A stretch of DNA of 64,000 nucleotides from Blumeriella jaapii (GCA_009599575.1 VWND01000067.1:1550001-1614000), one strand, 5' to 3'. Counted from the stretch's first letter, positions 13,450 through 26,571 are shown. Notes: generated by a model not told the origin, from the letters alone. Numbers and translations are program-made.

Positions 13450-13716
13450 TGTAAAACGGTAATATTTTGTATTAATAGAAGCTGGTAGTTTTAGCTATGG
13501 TCGAGGTATAAACCCCTTCGAAACCCTTTGCCACTGACTACCTTTAACAGATATAAAAGCAAAGCATTTTTTTAGATAATACTATAAGCACGCAATTTAA
13601 TTCACACCTTTATTCATTTTTTTTTTCCTTTCTTCAGCCTCTTCTAGGGATTCCCTAGACTATTTTACCCACCGATATGTGGCCGTATCAGTCTGGTTTT
13701 CCTATCTACTTTTATA
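13450..13716 (+). repeat. 3' LTR of D1
   Basis: This 267 bp repeat starts TGTAAAACGG and ends TTTTATA (from TTTTACA), so the termini are inverted repeats. It matches D2 (18982-19244) and D3 (58214-58479). It carries a TATAAAAG box near 13553 and a pyrimidine-rich tract near 13600-13650. Confidence 0.92.
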
Positions 13717-13859
13717 TAATTTAATTTTTTCCGGCTTTTTTTTCTATAAAAAAGTATAATAAAGCTCGTGGCCATTTAATTATATATTTTACGCTTTTTA
13801 ACCTTATTATTAATAATCGAATATAATCGTTTATTTTTTTTTTAATTATTAACCTCGGA

Positions 13860-14200
13860 AATTATAATATAATTCTAGAAAAAGCTTAATTGGCCGAACA
13901 CCAAATTCTACTAAATTGTAATAAACGCAAGTTTTATTGGCCGAAATCTTACTCTTTTACAGCCTTTTACGCTCGTTATATTAAAATCTTTTATTTGCAT
14001 TTCCGAAAGATTTAATCTCGCCATCAAAACGACGCTGTAAAACGTAACAAAAACCTTAATCAATTGTAACAAATCTACGACGCTGTGCGAAGCGCGAAAA
14101 AATCGAATTTTACTCGCGGTGCTAATTTCGATAACGACGTTAATAAAATAATACGAAAAATCACACCACCATTTTTCCAAACTAACGATTTCCTTTCTAT

Positions 14201-14233
<33 letters not shown>

Positions 14234-17200
14234 CGTTAAAACAATTTCTTCGTTCTACGAAAAACAGTTATATTAAAAACCGAAAAAAAGCTTTCGCCGC
14301 GATAACTTTTCAGCTTAATATAATCGATAATTTAAATAAAAAACCATTTTCTAAATCTTCTAAACGATCAATTCGAAAATAAATCCTTTAATCTATTATT
14401 TATTTAATTTCCATTTGCCAAATTATTATATACGCTTTTAAGCTGATTTCCAGAAAAAAAGCAATTGAAATGTTTTTAATCTTTTTGTACAAAATCGATA
14501 AAATATTAAACGATTTCACGTACAACACTTTTCTTAAAACCTAATTTTACAGTTTTTTCGAACGTTTTAAAACCAACGAAATATCGATTTCGACCTTTTC
14601 AACCAGCTTAGCAAAGCTAACTTCGAATAAACCTTTTTTCGAATTTTTTTCCCCGGAATACAAAAACTTCGAATATATGTTTTCTAAGGCCGCCAATAAC
14701 GAGCTAGCCTTTCACCGGCCCTACGACTACAAAATCGAGCTTATTATAAATAAAAAAAAGCTGAAATATATTTTTTTGTATAAAATATCGATTTCAAAAC
14801 TCGAAATTATCAAAATCTATTTATAAAATAATCTTAACAAAAGCTTTATCGAATTTTCCACCGCTTTTTTCGCTGTTTTAATGCTTTTCGCTAAAAAACC
14901 CGACGATTTATTGCGTTTTTATATCGACTATCGAATTTTTAATAATATTACTCGTAAAAATCGCTACTCTTTTTTTTTTATCGATAAAACCTTTGCTCGT
15001 TTTTCGAAAGTACGAATCTTTACGAAATTCGATATTCGTTAAGTTTTTTACAAAATTCGAATAAATCCCGCTAATAAAAAACTAACAACGTTTCGTACGC
15101 GTTACGGCGCTTATAAATGCAAAATGCTATCTTTTGGCCTTATTAATAAATCCGCAATTTATCAACGTTATATAAACGACGTTTTCTTCGATTATTTAAA
15201 CGATTTCTGTATTGCATATTTAAATAACATTTTTATTTATTTGTCCGACTTTTTGAAACACGTTATATACGTTCGCAAAATATTTCAAAAGCTCGCTAAC
15301 GCTGAATTACAAGCCGATATTCGAAAGTTTAAATTCAACGTTATTCGGACCCGTTATTTAAATTTTATTATTTTTATTAAAAACCTAGAAGTAGATTCAG
15401 AAAAAATCTCCGTGGTCGCTTATTAAAAGCCTTTTATTATTGTAAAAAGTATACAAAGCTTTTTTGGTTTTTGTAACTTTTACCGACGTTTTATTCGAAA
15501 CTATAATATAATTGCAAAACTTTTGGTTTATTTAACCAAAGTTAACGTTTTACAATTTCATTTCTGAATATCAAAAGAATTTCGACCTTTTTATACTAGC
15601 TTTTACTATTGCATCAATTCTATAATATTACAGGCAAAATCTTTTTTGTATATTAAAAATTAACGCTTCCGACGGCGTAATAGCTTTTGTGTTTTCGCAA
15701 TTCTATAATAACGACTGGCTTTTAATCGCTTACTTTAGCAAAACCATAATTTTCGCAAAGCTAAACTACGTCGTATACGATAAAAAAATGCTCGCAATCG
15801 TAAAATTTCTAAACAACTTTCGTACTAAACTAACTAGCTTAATTTATTAAATTAAAATTATTATTAATTACAAAGTCTTGGAATATTTTATAACTTTTAA
15901 ATCCTTAAACGCTCGATAAATACGCTAGGCCGAGCTTCTCGCCGATTATAACTTTTTTATTACGTATAAACCAAATAAACACAACCTTTTGGCTAACGTA
16001 CTAATACGTCGTACGAGCGAACTCGATCGCCAAAACTCTTTTAAACGCATTCAGCGCTTGCAAATTCTTTTTCGAGCCGATTAGATTAACCACCGCCTTT
16101 TAACTGAAAACTTCGACCTTCCACGGCTTCCGAAACAGCTGTTTTTATCGTTGAAATAGCTGATTTTTTTTTCGCATTCCGTATCGTTAACCAGCTTTTC
16201 CACGCTAATCGCATAATTAGCAGCTTAATAGCCCTTCGAAAAAAAGCTATACGAAACGCTACGAAAAAAAACGACGATAATAATACTCCGTTTCCGTATA
16301 TACTTAAACGCGACCTGCTATTATATTACGGTCGCTTAATAATACCAGACGTCGATTATTTTCGCTTGGCTTTTATACAAAAAATATACGACCAGATTTC
16401 CACCGCTTATTTCAGCGTTCGCAAAACTACGCAATTGCTTTCGAACTAATATTATTAGCGAAATATAATAACTTTCGTAAAATAATACTATCGCAACTGT
16501 TACGCTTATCGAAAAAGTTTTATTTTAAAAAATAAACGCCCCGGCCTTTTTTAGTTTTTTCCTGTTTTTGACCATTTTTAAAAGCACGTTATAATAAATT
16601 TTTGCAATTTTAATAAAAACAAACACGATTACGACAACGTATTCGTAATAATAAATCGCTTTTCCAAGCAAGCTATTTCGATTCTTTACTATAAAAATAT
16701 CGACGCTCGAAGCTTCGCCAAACTGTATATATTCCATATATACAAGTATTTTGGCTTTTTAAAAAATATTATTAACGATCGTAGCTTTTAATATTAATTT
16801 ATTTTCTGGTCTGAATTAAACAAAATACTCGATACGCAATTAAAGCTTTCGATAGCCGCTTATTTTAAAACCGACGATCAGACCGAAATTTATAATTAAT
16901 ATTTGCAAAAACGCTTTCGACCTTTCGTAAATCTTTATCAAAACGATTAAAACGAATTTTTTCTAATAATAAATTTCGTTTAAATAATCTTTTTTTACGA
17001 GAATCTAAATGGCCTTTCATTTTTTAAAATTGTACACGATTACACTTCCTATACCAATTAAAACTGAAAGCTCGATACTTCCCCTTTTTCCAACCCTTTA
17101 TACAAACTAAACGCAAACGAAGCTCGTGCGTACGCTCGCCGCCATTACGACGTCTGAAACCTCGCCAAATCGCACCTTTAATAAGCCTACGATAAAATAA

Positions 17201-17785
17201 AAAAAAATGCGAATAAATCTCGCCGCGCGATCGATTTTGACGTTAGCGACTACGTATAGCTCGATATGCGTTTATTTCCGACCTTTCGGCCCTTCCGCAA
17301 GCTCGACAATTTTACAAACGACCTTTTTAAAATTATAGCCAAAATTTTCGATAACGCTTTTAAGCTAAACCTTCCTAGTATTATAAACGTATATCCAGTT
17401 TTTCACGCTAATCGACTGCGTAAAATAGCTGACGACGCGCTTTTAAATCAGGTTAACTCAACTTCTGGATTTATTAATATAATTAATAAGCTTAAATACG
17501 AAGTCGAAGAATTAATCGTTTATCGAATACAGCGAAAGACCTTTTAATACAAAGCTTTTTAAATAAGCTTAAATAAAAATTTTACGTGGTATCCCGCGTC
17601 TGATTTTATATATATTTTTTTGAAGATGCGCGGCTTTTACTTAGCGTATAAGAAACTTTCCGATCCTTTTGCAAAACTTGTAAATTGGCTGAAAGCGTAT
17701 TCCGAAGGTTTAAATTCGTACGATTATTTGGATAATAACGTGCTAATAAATAAAAGCTCGAAAACGCGCTCGGACGAAAAAATAA
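13860..17785 (+). pseudogene. pol of E1, decayed
   Basis: RT is recognisable from about 14690 to 15430: an AFHRPYD-like entry at 14706, an IDYR block near 14922, then TTFRTRYGAYKCK and YLNN (from YLDD) near 15218-15229. The RNase H/integrase junction with NKHNL is near 15970. A His/Cys zinc region lies at about 16340-16510. The integrase core follows, and the C-terminal open stretch is at 17266-17547. A chromodomain-like tail runs to the LTR. A run of about 39 T at 14195-14233 sits in the protease-RT spacer. Stops are of RIP type. Confidence 0.82.
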
Positions 17786-18049
17786 TATAACGATTTATTC
17801 TTTTGCTTTTCGTATATTATCCTAGCAATTACGTATAGCTGCAAGCTTTCTGATTTTCTGGTGGGTTTTTCATTAATTATAAAAACTATTATATATATAA
17901 AACTCTTTTTTTTTAGTAATTTCTGCCTTTTGCAGTTGTTGATTCTAAATGAATATTTTTGTTACAGAACCAAAGGCTCGTTTTATGCCATATGAACACG
18001 GCGACCAGTTGACTGATCTCCCAGCCTTCCGACTGATTAGATCGTTACA
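17786..18049 (+). repeat. 3' LTR of E1
   Basis: This 264 bp repeat matches the E2 LTRs. It starts TATAACG (from TGTAACG) and ends GATCGTTACA. An ATG near 17950 opens a frame of 33 codons that stays open to the LTR end, as in both E2 LTRs. The right half shows little RIP. Confidence 0.92.
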
Positions 18050-18880
18050 ATACCACGACGCTAAAATAATTAAAATCATTTAGAAAAGCTTAGCTTTTTT
18101 GTATTTTAGCGCGTTTAAAGCAATAGTTTTAGCTATTTTATCGGATTACGAAACCGAAAGCTACGAAATAAAAAATGCAATAATTTTTATTAATTTTTCG
18201 ATTAAGCAAAAAGTTTTCGTTAAATTTAAAATCTAAAAAACCGACGGCGCAATATTAATTTGCTCGAATAATTATACGGCGCAAAAATATAAAATTTATT
18301 TCGAAAACGACGCTTCGATAAACAATTTAATATTATTTATACTACGACGAAAACAATCGTAGCATTTTCGATAATTTCGATTGCAAACGATTATTTCCGA
18401 ATTATTTCGTAAAACAATTTTTTTTATAAATTTCGAAGCTTTTTCGAAAGCATTCGTCGATAAACAGCCGTAATTCGATTTATTAGTTTTACGCGAAATA
18501 AAAACGTTCATCGGTTTTAATTACGACGAATTAATCGATTATTTTTATGATTTTAATATAAATTTTTTCAGCGCTTTTTGTAAAGCGTAAAACCACGTTT
18601 AAAAGCTGAAATTTATTATTTACGAAAAAAAATCGTAAAAAGCTTTCGTCGCCGCGACGCTTAATAATATTATCGACGAAAAAGCTATTAAAACGTTCGT
18701 AAATTAAAACGATATTTCGATTAACGTTTTATCGAACCATTTTTTAAAAAAGCAATATAAACAAAATAATTTATACGATAAGCGAAACGCTATTTTTTTA
18801 TAAAAGCCAATAGCAAAAAAGCCAAAAACGGGTTAAAAAACTAAAAAAATCTAAAATTAAAAAGTTCGGTTTTTAATTAA
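18050..18880 (+). pseudogene. ORF3 C-terminal part in D2
   Basis: This is the last ~275 codons of the unknown ORF3, colinear with 12512-13347. The reading frame ends at TAA 18878-18880, the same place relative to the LTR as in D1. That shows the ORF belongs to element D and is not a chance insertion in D1. RIP is stronger than in D1: more G-to-A and C-to-T changes at matching sites. Confidence 0.75.
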
Positions 18881-18981
18881 TTAGGTTTTAAATTAAATAA
18901 AATAAACTAAATTGCATTTATTAAAGTTATATTTTTTTTGGTCGTAATTAAAAACGACTACGTATATTATTTGAAATAAAA

Positions 18982-19244
18982 TATAAAACGGTAATACTAT
19001 ATATTAATAAAATTTGATAGTTTTAATTATAATCGAAGCATAAACCCCTCCGAAACCCTTTGCCATTAACTATTTTCAACAGGTATAAAAGCAAAGCACC
19101 CTTTTAAATAATATTATAAACACGCATTTTAATTTATACCTATTTATTTTTCTTTTTTTTTTCAGTCTTTTCTAGGGATTTCTTAGACTATTTTACTTAC
19201 CGATATATGGCCGTATCAGTCTGGTTTTCCTACCTACTTTTACA
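18982..19244 (+). repeat. 3' LTR of D2
   Basis: A 263 bp repeat starting TATAAAACGG and ending CTTTTACA. It has a TATAAAAG box near 19083. It matches 13450-13716 and 58214-58479. Confidence 0.92.
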
Positions 19245-19519
19245 GCATAATTATACTTTTAGCAGCTTTTTTTTTAAATTCAAAAATTTAATTTATCGTT
19301 TGAAAATATCTGCTGTTTTCGAGCTGCTCGTTATCGTACTTTTAATAAAAAAATATTTTGGTTTTTGCGAAAAAAAGTATTAACGAAAATATTAATAGTT
19401 TCCCACCGGTATATAATTGTAAAATGAAAATCGACGAAAAACTCGGCCTATCGAGTTTATCGGACCGAAAAATCTTTAATCGTTATAAAGTATTTTAAAA
19501 CGCGGTGATCGATATATAT
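19245..19519 (-). pseudogene. B1 pol fragment (RNase H/integrase side)
   Basis: This segment matches B2 at about 31025-31297, the region downstream of RT in the minus-strand element. It is too mutated to name residues. It lies between D2 on the left and F1 on the right. Confidence 0.7.
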
Positions 19520-19714
19520 TATGGGAATACCCATAGGAGTCACGTAGGATCAGGTGATGCGGGATCACAGTTGTAGATGCGCAGCGCTAGCGCCCGCTAG
19601 CGCTCGCACATCTATCCCATATTCTTATATTAGCTAAACCTAGTAGAATATATATAATTTCAATCCGATTTACTACGACTAGTCGTATTTGTATTACCAT
19701 TTGTAATACTAACA
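19520..19714 (+). repeat. 5' LTR of F1
   Basis: A 195 bp repeat matching 25270-25464 and, in reverse, 54128-54324. It starts TATGGGAATAC and ends AATACTAACA. It contains a perfect inverted repeat at 19583-19604 with 10 bp arms and a 2 bp loop. Confidence 0.93.
19583..19604. repeat. Perfect inverted repeat in F LTR
   Basis: AGCGCTAGCG, CC, CGCTAGCGCT. Copies are at 25333-25354 and 54240-54261. The arms contain no CpA or TpG, so they are immune to RIP. Flanking AGATG/CATCT extends the pairing imperfectly. Confidence 0.9.
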
Positions 19715-20191
19715 CTAATCAATGGTTAAATTCATTTTTAACCACAAATTCGCAAAGTTTAAAAAAGTAAGTTCAAAAGATTTTGTTATGCAAAACGACT
19801 TTCTTTTCCGATCTGCGCTAAAAGCTATTAATCTCTTTTTGTTATGTAAAACGACTAAAAAAAAGAAAAAGTAGCTAAAATCAGATTTGATAATTTTTAT
19901 CTGATTGTATTTTATTAACACCGCTGTTCGGCGAGTTTTACGATTTCGAAAAAAGATTCTAGAAACCAAACAGTAATATAAACAAACGCTCCATCCTTCA
20001 ATTTGTTGCAGCTTATATTTTGCGATAACTATTAATTAAAAACAATCAAAAACGCTACTAATTTAATTACCGTTATTAATTACGAAGTACCGGACCTTAA
20101 ATACAAATCGCTTCACCATTAAAAACAAACATTTAAAATAATCTCGATATTTGCATATATTAAATACGATGTCGAAGATTAAAATAAAAAA

Positions 20192-21812
20192 ATGGATCCA
20201 GCAACGTTTTCCGAAAAGGTTTTAAATAAGCATATTGCGCTTTGCTGCGAAGTTTATAAAACAAATAACAAATTAGATTTATTTTACGAATTATTACAAA
20301 TTATTCGAGAAAATTTTGAAAAATAAACCCTCGATACGTTTGCAAAGCTTAATTTCCGAGCTTAGAAAAAATTCCGCGAAACCTGCTTAATCGCAGGCTT
20401 TTTTATAAGATTTGTAGCAAAAATCTTATACGCGGCAATAATTTAAGCTCGATTAAAATTAAATAAAATCGAATAAACTTTTGCTTTGCAAAAAAATTCG
20501 GTTGCGTAATAAATACGACGAAATATTTCGAAAATATGGTCGCAAAATTAAAAAACCAAATGGGCCATTATCTAACAAAGCAGAAAAAGGTTCCGATACT
20601 TTTGCACAGCCGGTAAAATTTTAATATAATTTTAAAAACCAAAACCCTGAAAGTACCGGTCGCAATAACTTATATGATCCGTACGATTTATAATATAATA
20701 TCGAAATCAAAAAGTTTTTTTAATACTAGTCCGAATATTAACGAAAATACCGCATATACGTTCGACCAAAGCAGTTCTATTTAAAGCTGCAATTTTCGGC
20801 CTTATTTTATACGCAAATTCTCGATTATTTTCGTTAAATTAAAAATATTTCCAAAATTTATAATAATAAAAAAAAAAAGTATAAAAATGCGGAATACAAG
20901 GTTTTAAACGACAAATTGAATTTTTTTTATAAAAATTGTTTAAGACTTGGAATTTAGCAAAAAGACGAAATTAATTACGCGGTTGTTTTTTTATTTATAT
21001 TAAAAAACGACGCCTACGATTTTTATATATTTAAGTTGTACGGCTAGAATTACGAGTTTTAGATTATAATTGCTTTAATAAAAAAGCAATTCGAAATCTT
21101 CGAATCCGCTCAGAAATATTTCGAAAAATAGCGATTTATGATTTTATTTCGTATAGCTTTTATATTTAAAAACGCTATTAAAATTAAATTCGAATGTTTT
21201 TTAATTATAACCAAGAAATTAGTAATAATTCAGCGCAATTTAATCTCCGAATATTATACAAACAAAGCATTTCGCGACGTATTAATAAATGCGGTCAAAA
21301 ATATACCAAAATGCGCGTATGCGCAGTACAATTCAGCAAAGTCTTTTATTGCTTTTTTAATACAATTAAAAAGTTTTATATCGGTTATTTCAAAATTAAA
21401 TTTAATTTTTGGAATTTATTTATATCAGACCGGTATTTTTCAAAATAAAAACGAAAACACCGGTAATATATAAAAAGAATTATCGGACGCATATTATATC
21501 GATCGCGAATATAAAAGTAATAAAAGAAATAAAAGTCGAGGAGGTTTATACCGAGGAAAATATAAAGCTTTTTTTCGTAGCAATCCGAAAAAAACCGGCT
21601 TAAACCGTAAAAAGCTTTGTTATATATGCAAAAAGTTAAATTATTGGTTTATTTAATATACGCCAAAAAAGCGAAAAACAGCTTACGAAGCCTGGAAATA
21701 CGAATTTTATTATTTTATAGGCGTTGATTATATTTTTACCGAATATCGCCAGTTTTTAATTGAAATTAAAAGCGAAAGCGTGTCGAAAGCCAGCGGAAAG
21801 CGTAAGAATTAA
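20192..21812 (+). pseudogene. gag of F1, decayed
   Basis: It starts at the ATG of 20192 (MDPATFSEKVLNKHIALCCE). A zinc-knuckle region lies near 21605-21660, reading CYICKK, then N-Y-W where the fungal copia consensus has C-x2-C and N-C-W. Then follow the basic residues K-R-K-N, near 21800. Gag forms the particle shell and binds RNA. The open stretches at 21138-21603 are pieces of this gene or of other frames. Stops and frameshifts occur throughout. Confidence 0.8.
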
Positions 21813-21989
21813 TAATTAACGGCCGCAATTTAATTTACAATTAAATTAAAAGCAATTAACGGCCAACAATTAATAAAAAATCTACGTAATTACGCTACGT
21901 ATTACGCGTATACGAATAAAAACTTATATTTACTTTTTTCGATTATTATTTTTTTCGATTAATTTATATTCGAACGCTATTTCTTTTAC

Positions 21990-24900
21990 AAATTTTAAGG
22001 TTTTATCCCAGATACAAAAATAGCGAAGGTTTCTATTATAAGAAAACGACAAGCCGAAGCTTTGCAAAAATTGCTTTTTACTTTTTTGTATATAAATCGA
22101 TTTAAAAGCAAAATTAAAATCAAATTTAACGATAATACAACGAAGATTATTAGTTTTATAAATATAACGATACCGTTAAAATTAATTATTTTTTATTTAA
22201 TTAACGTAGATACGTTATTTTTGATTTTTTTTCAAGATTTCGATCGTTTGAAAGTTTATTATAACAATTTGTTCGATGTTTTTATTTAAGGTCAAAAAAA
22301 GATTTCAGTTATTCGCAAATAAAACTATCCGTTTTTGATATTGCATACGAAAAAGGCTATTTTGGCCCATTTGACAATTATAAAATTACGTTAAATATAC
22401 CGCCGATTCGGATATTTTTCCGCGGCGCGCTTTGCAAAAATGCTTGATTTATCCGGCCACGAAAACGTTTTTTTTAAAGCTTTGAAAACAATTAAAAAGT
22501 TTTGTTATTAATACTAAATGCACGGCGCAAGCTTTGGCAGATACAAATTTACTTTGAAAAACAATTAAAAATTCAATTATTTTATTATTATTAACGTAAT
22601 ATATTTGAATAAAAGCTTAGTATTGCACGTCGTCGATTTTGCAATTTCGTTTAATTCGGCAGCGTTTTTTAAAAATATAATCGCATTTGAAATTTTCAAT
22701 TAATTGCGGAAATGCTAAATAAATACGTATCTAAGATTTTCCGATATTATTATATACGATTCAGATATTAATTTTAACGTAAAAAAGTTTAAAAAATTAG
22801 CAAAAGCAATATTAATTATTATTAAGCAAATGCTTACCGAAGCATATAATAATATAAAAAAAATTAAACGCTATTATTATACGCTGCGACATATTTATAA
22901 AATTATTACAGCTGAACTTAAAGAAACCGGTACTTCCAAAAAACAACGTTTGCAAATAGTTTTAAAAGTTATTAACGATATAGCCGATTCAGCAGGTTTT
23001 GTTTTAATTTTATTTATATTCGGCGCTTATTTTCGCATTTACAAAAATAATTTTTTTTTTGCAAATATTGCAAAGCGAAAAAAAGCTGTACGCAAAGGAA
23101 TAGCGGAAGTCCGCCGATTGTAAGCAATTCGCCAAATGCAAAATGCATTTTATACGCGCAATGGCCCGAATATACTCGAAACGCTAAATTTGCTTTTCCA
23201 ATCGCAAATTCGTATATAACGCGAAAGGATAAGCAACGAAAAAGCTTAATAAAAAGGCTTTTATATTCTTTTTACAATTAAAAAACAAACGTATATCGTT
23301 TAAATTAAGGAAAAAGCAGTTTAATTAAAAATAACAGTTGTAAAGCTATATAATTAGGAATTTTCGGAAAACGACGAATCGGAATCTAATAAAAAAAAAC
23401 CTTAAAATGCTTTTCCGAGCGTATAAAATTAAAAAAACCTTTTAAATCTTTTAAACAGCGAATCAGCAGAACCACGTCGTATAGGCCGAATAAAAAAAGC
23501 TTTACGCAGATACGACGATATATGTTTTAAGCAGCTGATTATTAAAACTTTTTGCGAAAAGCTTAATACGTTTCTGACGTATAAAAAAAAGTTAAACCGA
23601 AAGCTTTTAGCCAGATTGCGCGCTTTTGAAATGATTACAACGGAAGGCGAAGCGTTTAAGAATTTTTAACGTCGTAAAATCGAAGGTTTATTAATTACAA
23701 AAGTATTCGAATTTATATAATACGATTTAATTTAATATAATAGCGTGCGAGTTTTCGGATCACGTTTAATAAATAAAATAAAAGCGAAAAAGACTTTTAT
23801 TTCGTTCGAAAAATTAAAGCTTATAATACAGGTTTTTCTGAACTAAAGCAAAGAAATTATATTAACGCAATTATTTATAATTCAGCGTTCGAGCCAAAAA
23901 TTAATTACTGTTTTAGCCCTTTCGTTATTACAACGAAAAATACATTTGTATTTACGAAACATTATCTAGGTTTATATATAAAATAAGCATCCGCTAAACC
24001 GGCTAATCTTAGCAAAATTATTAAAAAAAATGGCTTATTTGTATTCCGAAAATACGATTATGCGAATTAAAAAAGCGTTGTATAAAATTCCGGAAGCAAA
24101 AATATTTTAATAAATAATATATTATATTTATTATAAAAAGAAATTGTTTGCCGTTACGTTAACTTACGATTTTTGCTTACTGATTATTATTAAAAAAAAC
24201 GCTTTTAAATTGATTAAAATGCAAACGGACGATATATATTTTTTTAGTAATAAACGTTTTGTTATAAAAAAAAAGCTGAGCTGGAAAAGGCCAAATTAAC
24301 GGCAAAACCAATAGATAAGCTTACAATTTCGCATAATCTAGCTTTTAACGGATGCGTTTTGATTTTGAAAAGCGATTATATAACTTTTATACAAAAAAAC
24401 CAAAATAAAAATTTAAAGCTTGTTTTAAATAATTCAAATATTTAAATATAAAAATACGCTAGCCAAAAAGCTTTAAAAGCTTATATTGCGTCAATTTGCT
24501 AATTAGAAGCTATATTCGCGTTGTTTATAGCTGCGCAATTTAAAAGCCTAGGCCAAAAAAAAATTGTCGAGCTAAATAAACGAATCAAATAAATAATAAA
24601 TAATCAGAACCGAAAATTAATTTATATATTTTTCGATTTAAATCGCATAAAGTTGTACGTTTTTATAAACGGCTCGTTTGCTAATAACGAAAATTTAAAT
24701 AATTAAATTGATTACGTTATCGCTATTAGTAATAAAAACATTTTATTCGAAAACGACGACTTTTTTATGCAAAGCAACGTTATATATTTCAATTTTATTA
24801 AAAGCCGACGTATTATAAAAAGCGTATTAGCTAGCGAAATTCTGGGAATAGTAACCGGAGCCGATTTAATAATTGCGATTGCGATTATTTTAAAACAAAT

Positions 24901-25201
24901 CATTTAGCAGCTTAATTTATTAAAAATTTTATTAATCGTTTGCACAAACTTTTATTTATTATACGAATGCTTAGTAAAACTTGGAATAACAAAAGAAAAA
25001 AGGCTTATAATCGATGTTATAGCGTTACGCCAATTATACAAAAAGCGAGAAATAGCAGAAATTCGCTGGATTGACGGCAAGAATAACCTGGCGGACGTTA
25101 TGACGAAAGCAGTTCCAAACAGAGCTTTTACGACGTTTATCGAGGAAAACAAGCTGACGATTAGAATAAAAGGCTGGATAAATAAGAAAGAAAAGGGCTA
25201 A
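21990..25201 (+). pseudogene. pol of F1 (PR-IN-RT-RNaseH), decayed
   Basis: The protease region is at about 22000-22290. The GAG-pre-integrase motif with RRFG and the integrase zinc region follow at about 22400-22530, then the integrase core near 22560-22720. The integrase C-terminal part is an open stretch at 22830-23123. RT runs from about 23560 to 24430 with a KALYKIPEA block near 24075 and the catalytic T-D-D at 24225-24233. RNase H starts with NGSFAN at 24668-24685, where the catalytic Asp of DGSFAN has become Asn. It ends near 25060-25200 with WIDGKNNLADVMTKA. The TAA at 25199-25201 is 68 bp before the 3' LTR. Confidence 0.9.
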
Positions 25202-25269
25202 TTTGCAATTGCGTTTAAATACGTTGCAAGCAAAAAGACGCATTTTATTACAAAAGAAAAGACTGCCAG

Positions 25270-25464
25270 TATAGGAATACTTATAGGGGTCACGTGGGAT
25301 CAAATGATGCGGGATCACAGTTGTAGATGCGCAGCGCTAGCGCCCGCTAGCGCTCGCATATCTACCTTATATTTTCATATTAGCTAGACCTAGTAGAATG
25401 CATACAGTTTCAACCCGATTTACTACGACTAGTCGTATCTGTATCACCACCTGTAATACCAACA
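25270..25464 (+). repeat. 3' LTR of F1
   Basis: A 195 bp repeat starting TATAGGAATAC and ending AATACCAACA. It keeps a CACGTG box at 25291-25296 and the perfect hairpin at 25333-25354. It is clearly less RIP-mutated than the pol region next to it. Confidence 0.93.
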
Positions 25465-26571
25465 TATATATATACGTGTTTTTAAACGTTTAATAGCTTC
25501 GGCTTATAATTTTTAAAAAAGCGAAAAATTGCGAAAAGCTTTTTGTCGTAAATCGGATAATTAAATTCGGCGTCGATAATAATTTTAAAAAAAAATCGAC
25601 CGAATAATAAAAATTATTTTTTTATAATCGCGATAATACGTTAATTATTATTTTATTAAAAAAGTCGGTTTTCAGACGCGTTTGCTTATAAAAATCGTAA
25701 TAGCATAAAATGGAATCATTTAGCAAAGTTTTACGCAATGCTTTTTATGCGTTTTTTTACTTTTTCTCGCATACGAAAAAAAGTTTTTGTTTAAAAGCAA
25801 TAAAAAACCGGCAAATGCGGTTATAGCCGGTTATAAAGCGTTTGTAAAAATTGCAAAAGCTTAGAAAGCTTTGCACGCTTCGTATATTCGCTGTATATTG
25901 CTAATTTTTAATAATAGCGATTTTTTCCGGGTTTATTTTGATACTTTTAATATTAATAACGAAATTTGAAAATTTAATTTTTGTAATATTAAATTCGTAT
26001 TTTTTAATATTAGTTTTCAAGCCGTGCTTTTTTAAAATCGATAAAATCTTTTTAATATAAATTTTATATTTTAAATTATTCGCGGAATAAATAAAAATAT
26101 CGTTAAAATACGCCGGACAAAAATTATTTAAATATTTTATAAAAAAATTATTAATAAAGCGTCAAAATATAACGGGCTTATTAATAAAGCCGAAAAAAAC
26201 TTTATATTTATATATATCGTATCGAATGCGGAAACTGATTAGTTTTTTAGATTTTTCGAATATTCGGATTCGATTAAATGCTTATTAAATATTAATTTTC
26301 GTAAACATTTTGGCTTTAATAATTCGCGCTAGCATTTCGTTAACTAAAAGCAAAAGGTAAATTTTTTTTTCGTAAAATCGTTAAGCTTGCGACAATCGAT
26401 ATATAAGCGTATAAAACCGTTTGACTTTTCAATAAATAAAATCGAAGCGGCGAAAAAAGTATTAAAAAGTTTAACAAAGTTTTTATATAAATTGTCGAAA
26501 AAATAGCTTTTGAATTTTGTAAGCTGTTTATTCGTAAAACGTTTATATAATTTTATAAAAAGCGTATTTTT
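25465..26571 (-). pseudogene. B1 reverse transcriptase/RNase H fragment
   Basis: On the minus strand, 26344-26571 encodes the start of RT: FFAASILFIEKSNGF followed by LYIDCRKLND, where LCVDYRKLND is usual. The fingers and palm follow leftward and match B2 31300-32410. A2 cuts the gene at 26576, and the upstream side resumes at 39011. An open frame crossing 26576 into the A2 LTR is an artefact of the insertion. Confidence 0.83.

Larger units (their letters stand above)
4822..13716 (+). mobile_element. Large Ty3/gypsy element D, copy D1
   Basis: This is the part of D downstream of gag, left after A1 inserted at 4822. It matches D3 (60620-61546) at its left end and D2 (18050-19244) at its right end. 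It contains protease, RT, RNase H, integrase, a T-rich linker, a large extra ORF and the 3' LTR. D3 supplies the 5' LTR and gag, so joining D3 to D1 at the equivalent site (61545/5741) gives about 11.3 kb for the whole element. D1 sits in E1: sequence after 13716 matches E2 from about 41631. Confidence 0.88.
13717..18049 (+). mobile_element. Ty3/gypsy element E, copy E1 (3' part)
   Basis: E1 aligns with E2 from about 41631 to 45949. Its 5' LTR and gag lie left of the D1 insertion and outside the window. It holds the pol genes and 3' LTR. Its right end at 18049 abuts ORF3 sequence of D (compare 12512 onward), so E1 was inserted into the ORF3 of D2. The five bases after the LTR (atacc) correspond to acacc in D1. 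Confidence 0.9.
18050..19244 (+). mobile_element. Ty3/gypsy element D, copy D2 (3' end)
   Basis: This is the last part of ORF3 plus the 3' LTR, aligned with 12512-13716 of D1. E1 splits it on the left. After 19244 the sequence matches family B (compare B2 from about 31025), so D2 was inserted into B1. Confidence 0.9.
19520..25464 (+). mobile_element. Ty1/copia element F, complete copy F1
   Basis: This 5,945 bp element has two 195 bp LTRs and lies inside B1. Flanking tatat at 19515-19519 and 25465-25469 is the likely target duplication, though the AT context weakens it. The order gag, protease, integrase, RT, RNase H is that of Ty1/copia. The pol is of the type widespread in filamentous ascomycetes. 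RIP has broken all long frames. Confidence 0.93.

Noticed and set aside
14195..14233. Long poly-T run as a possible LINE tail or terminator
   Set aside because: It lies inside the E1 pol spacer, with a similar run in E2 near 42110-42135, so it belongs to element E.
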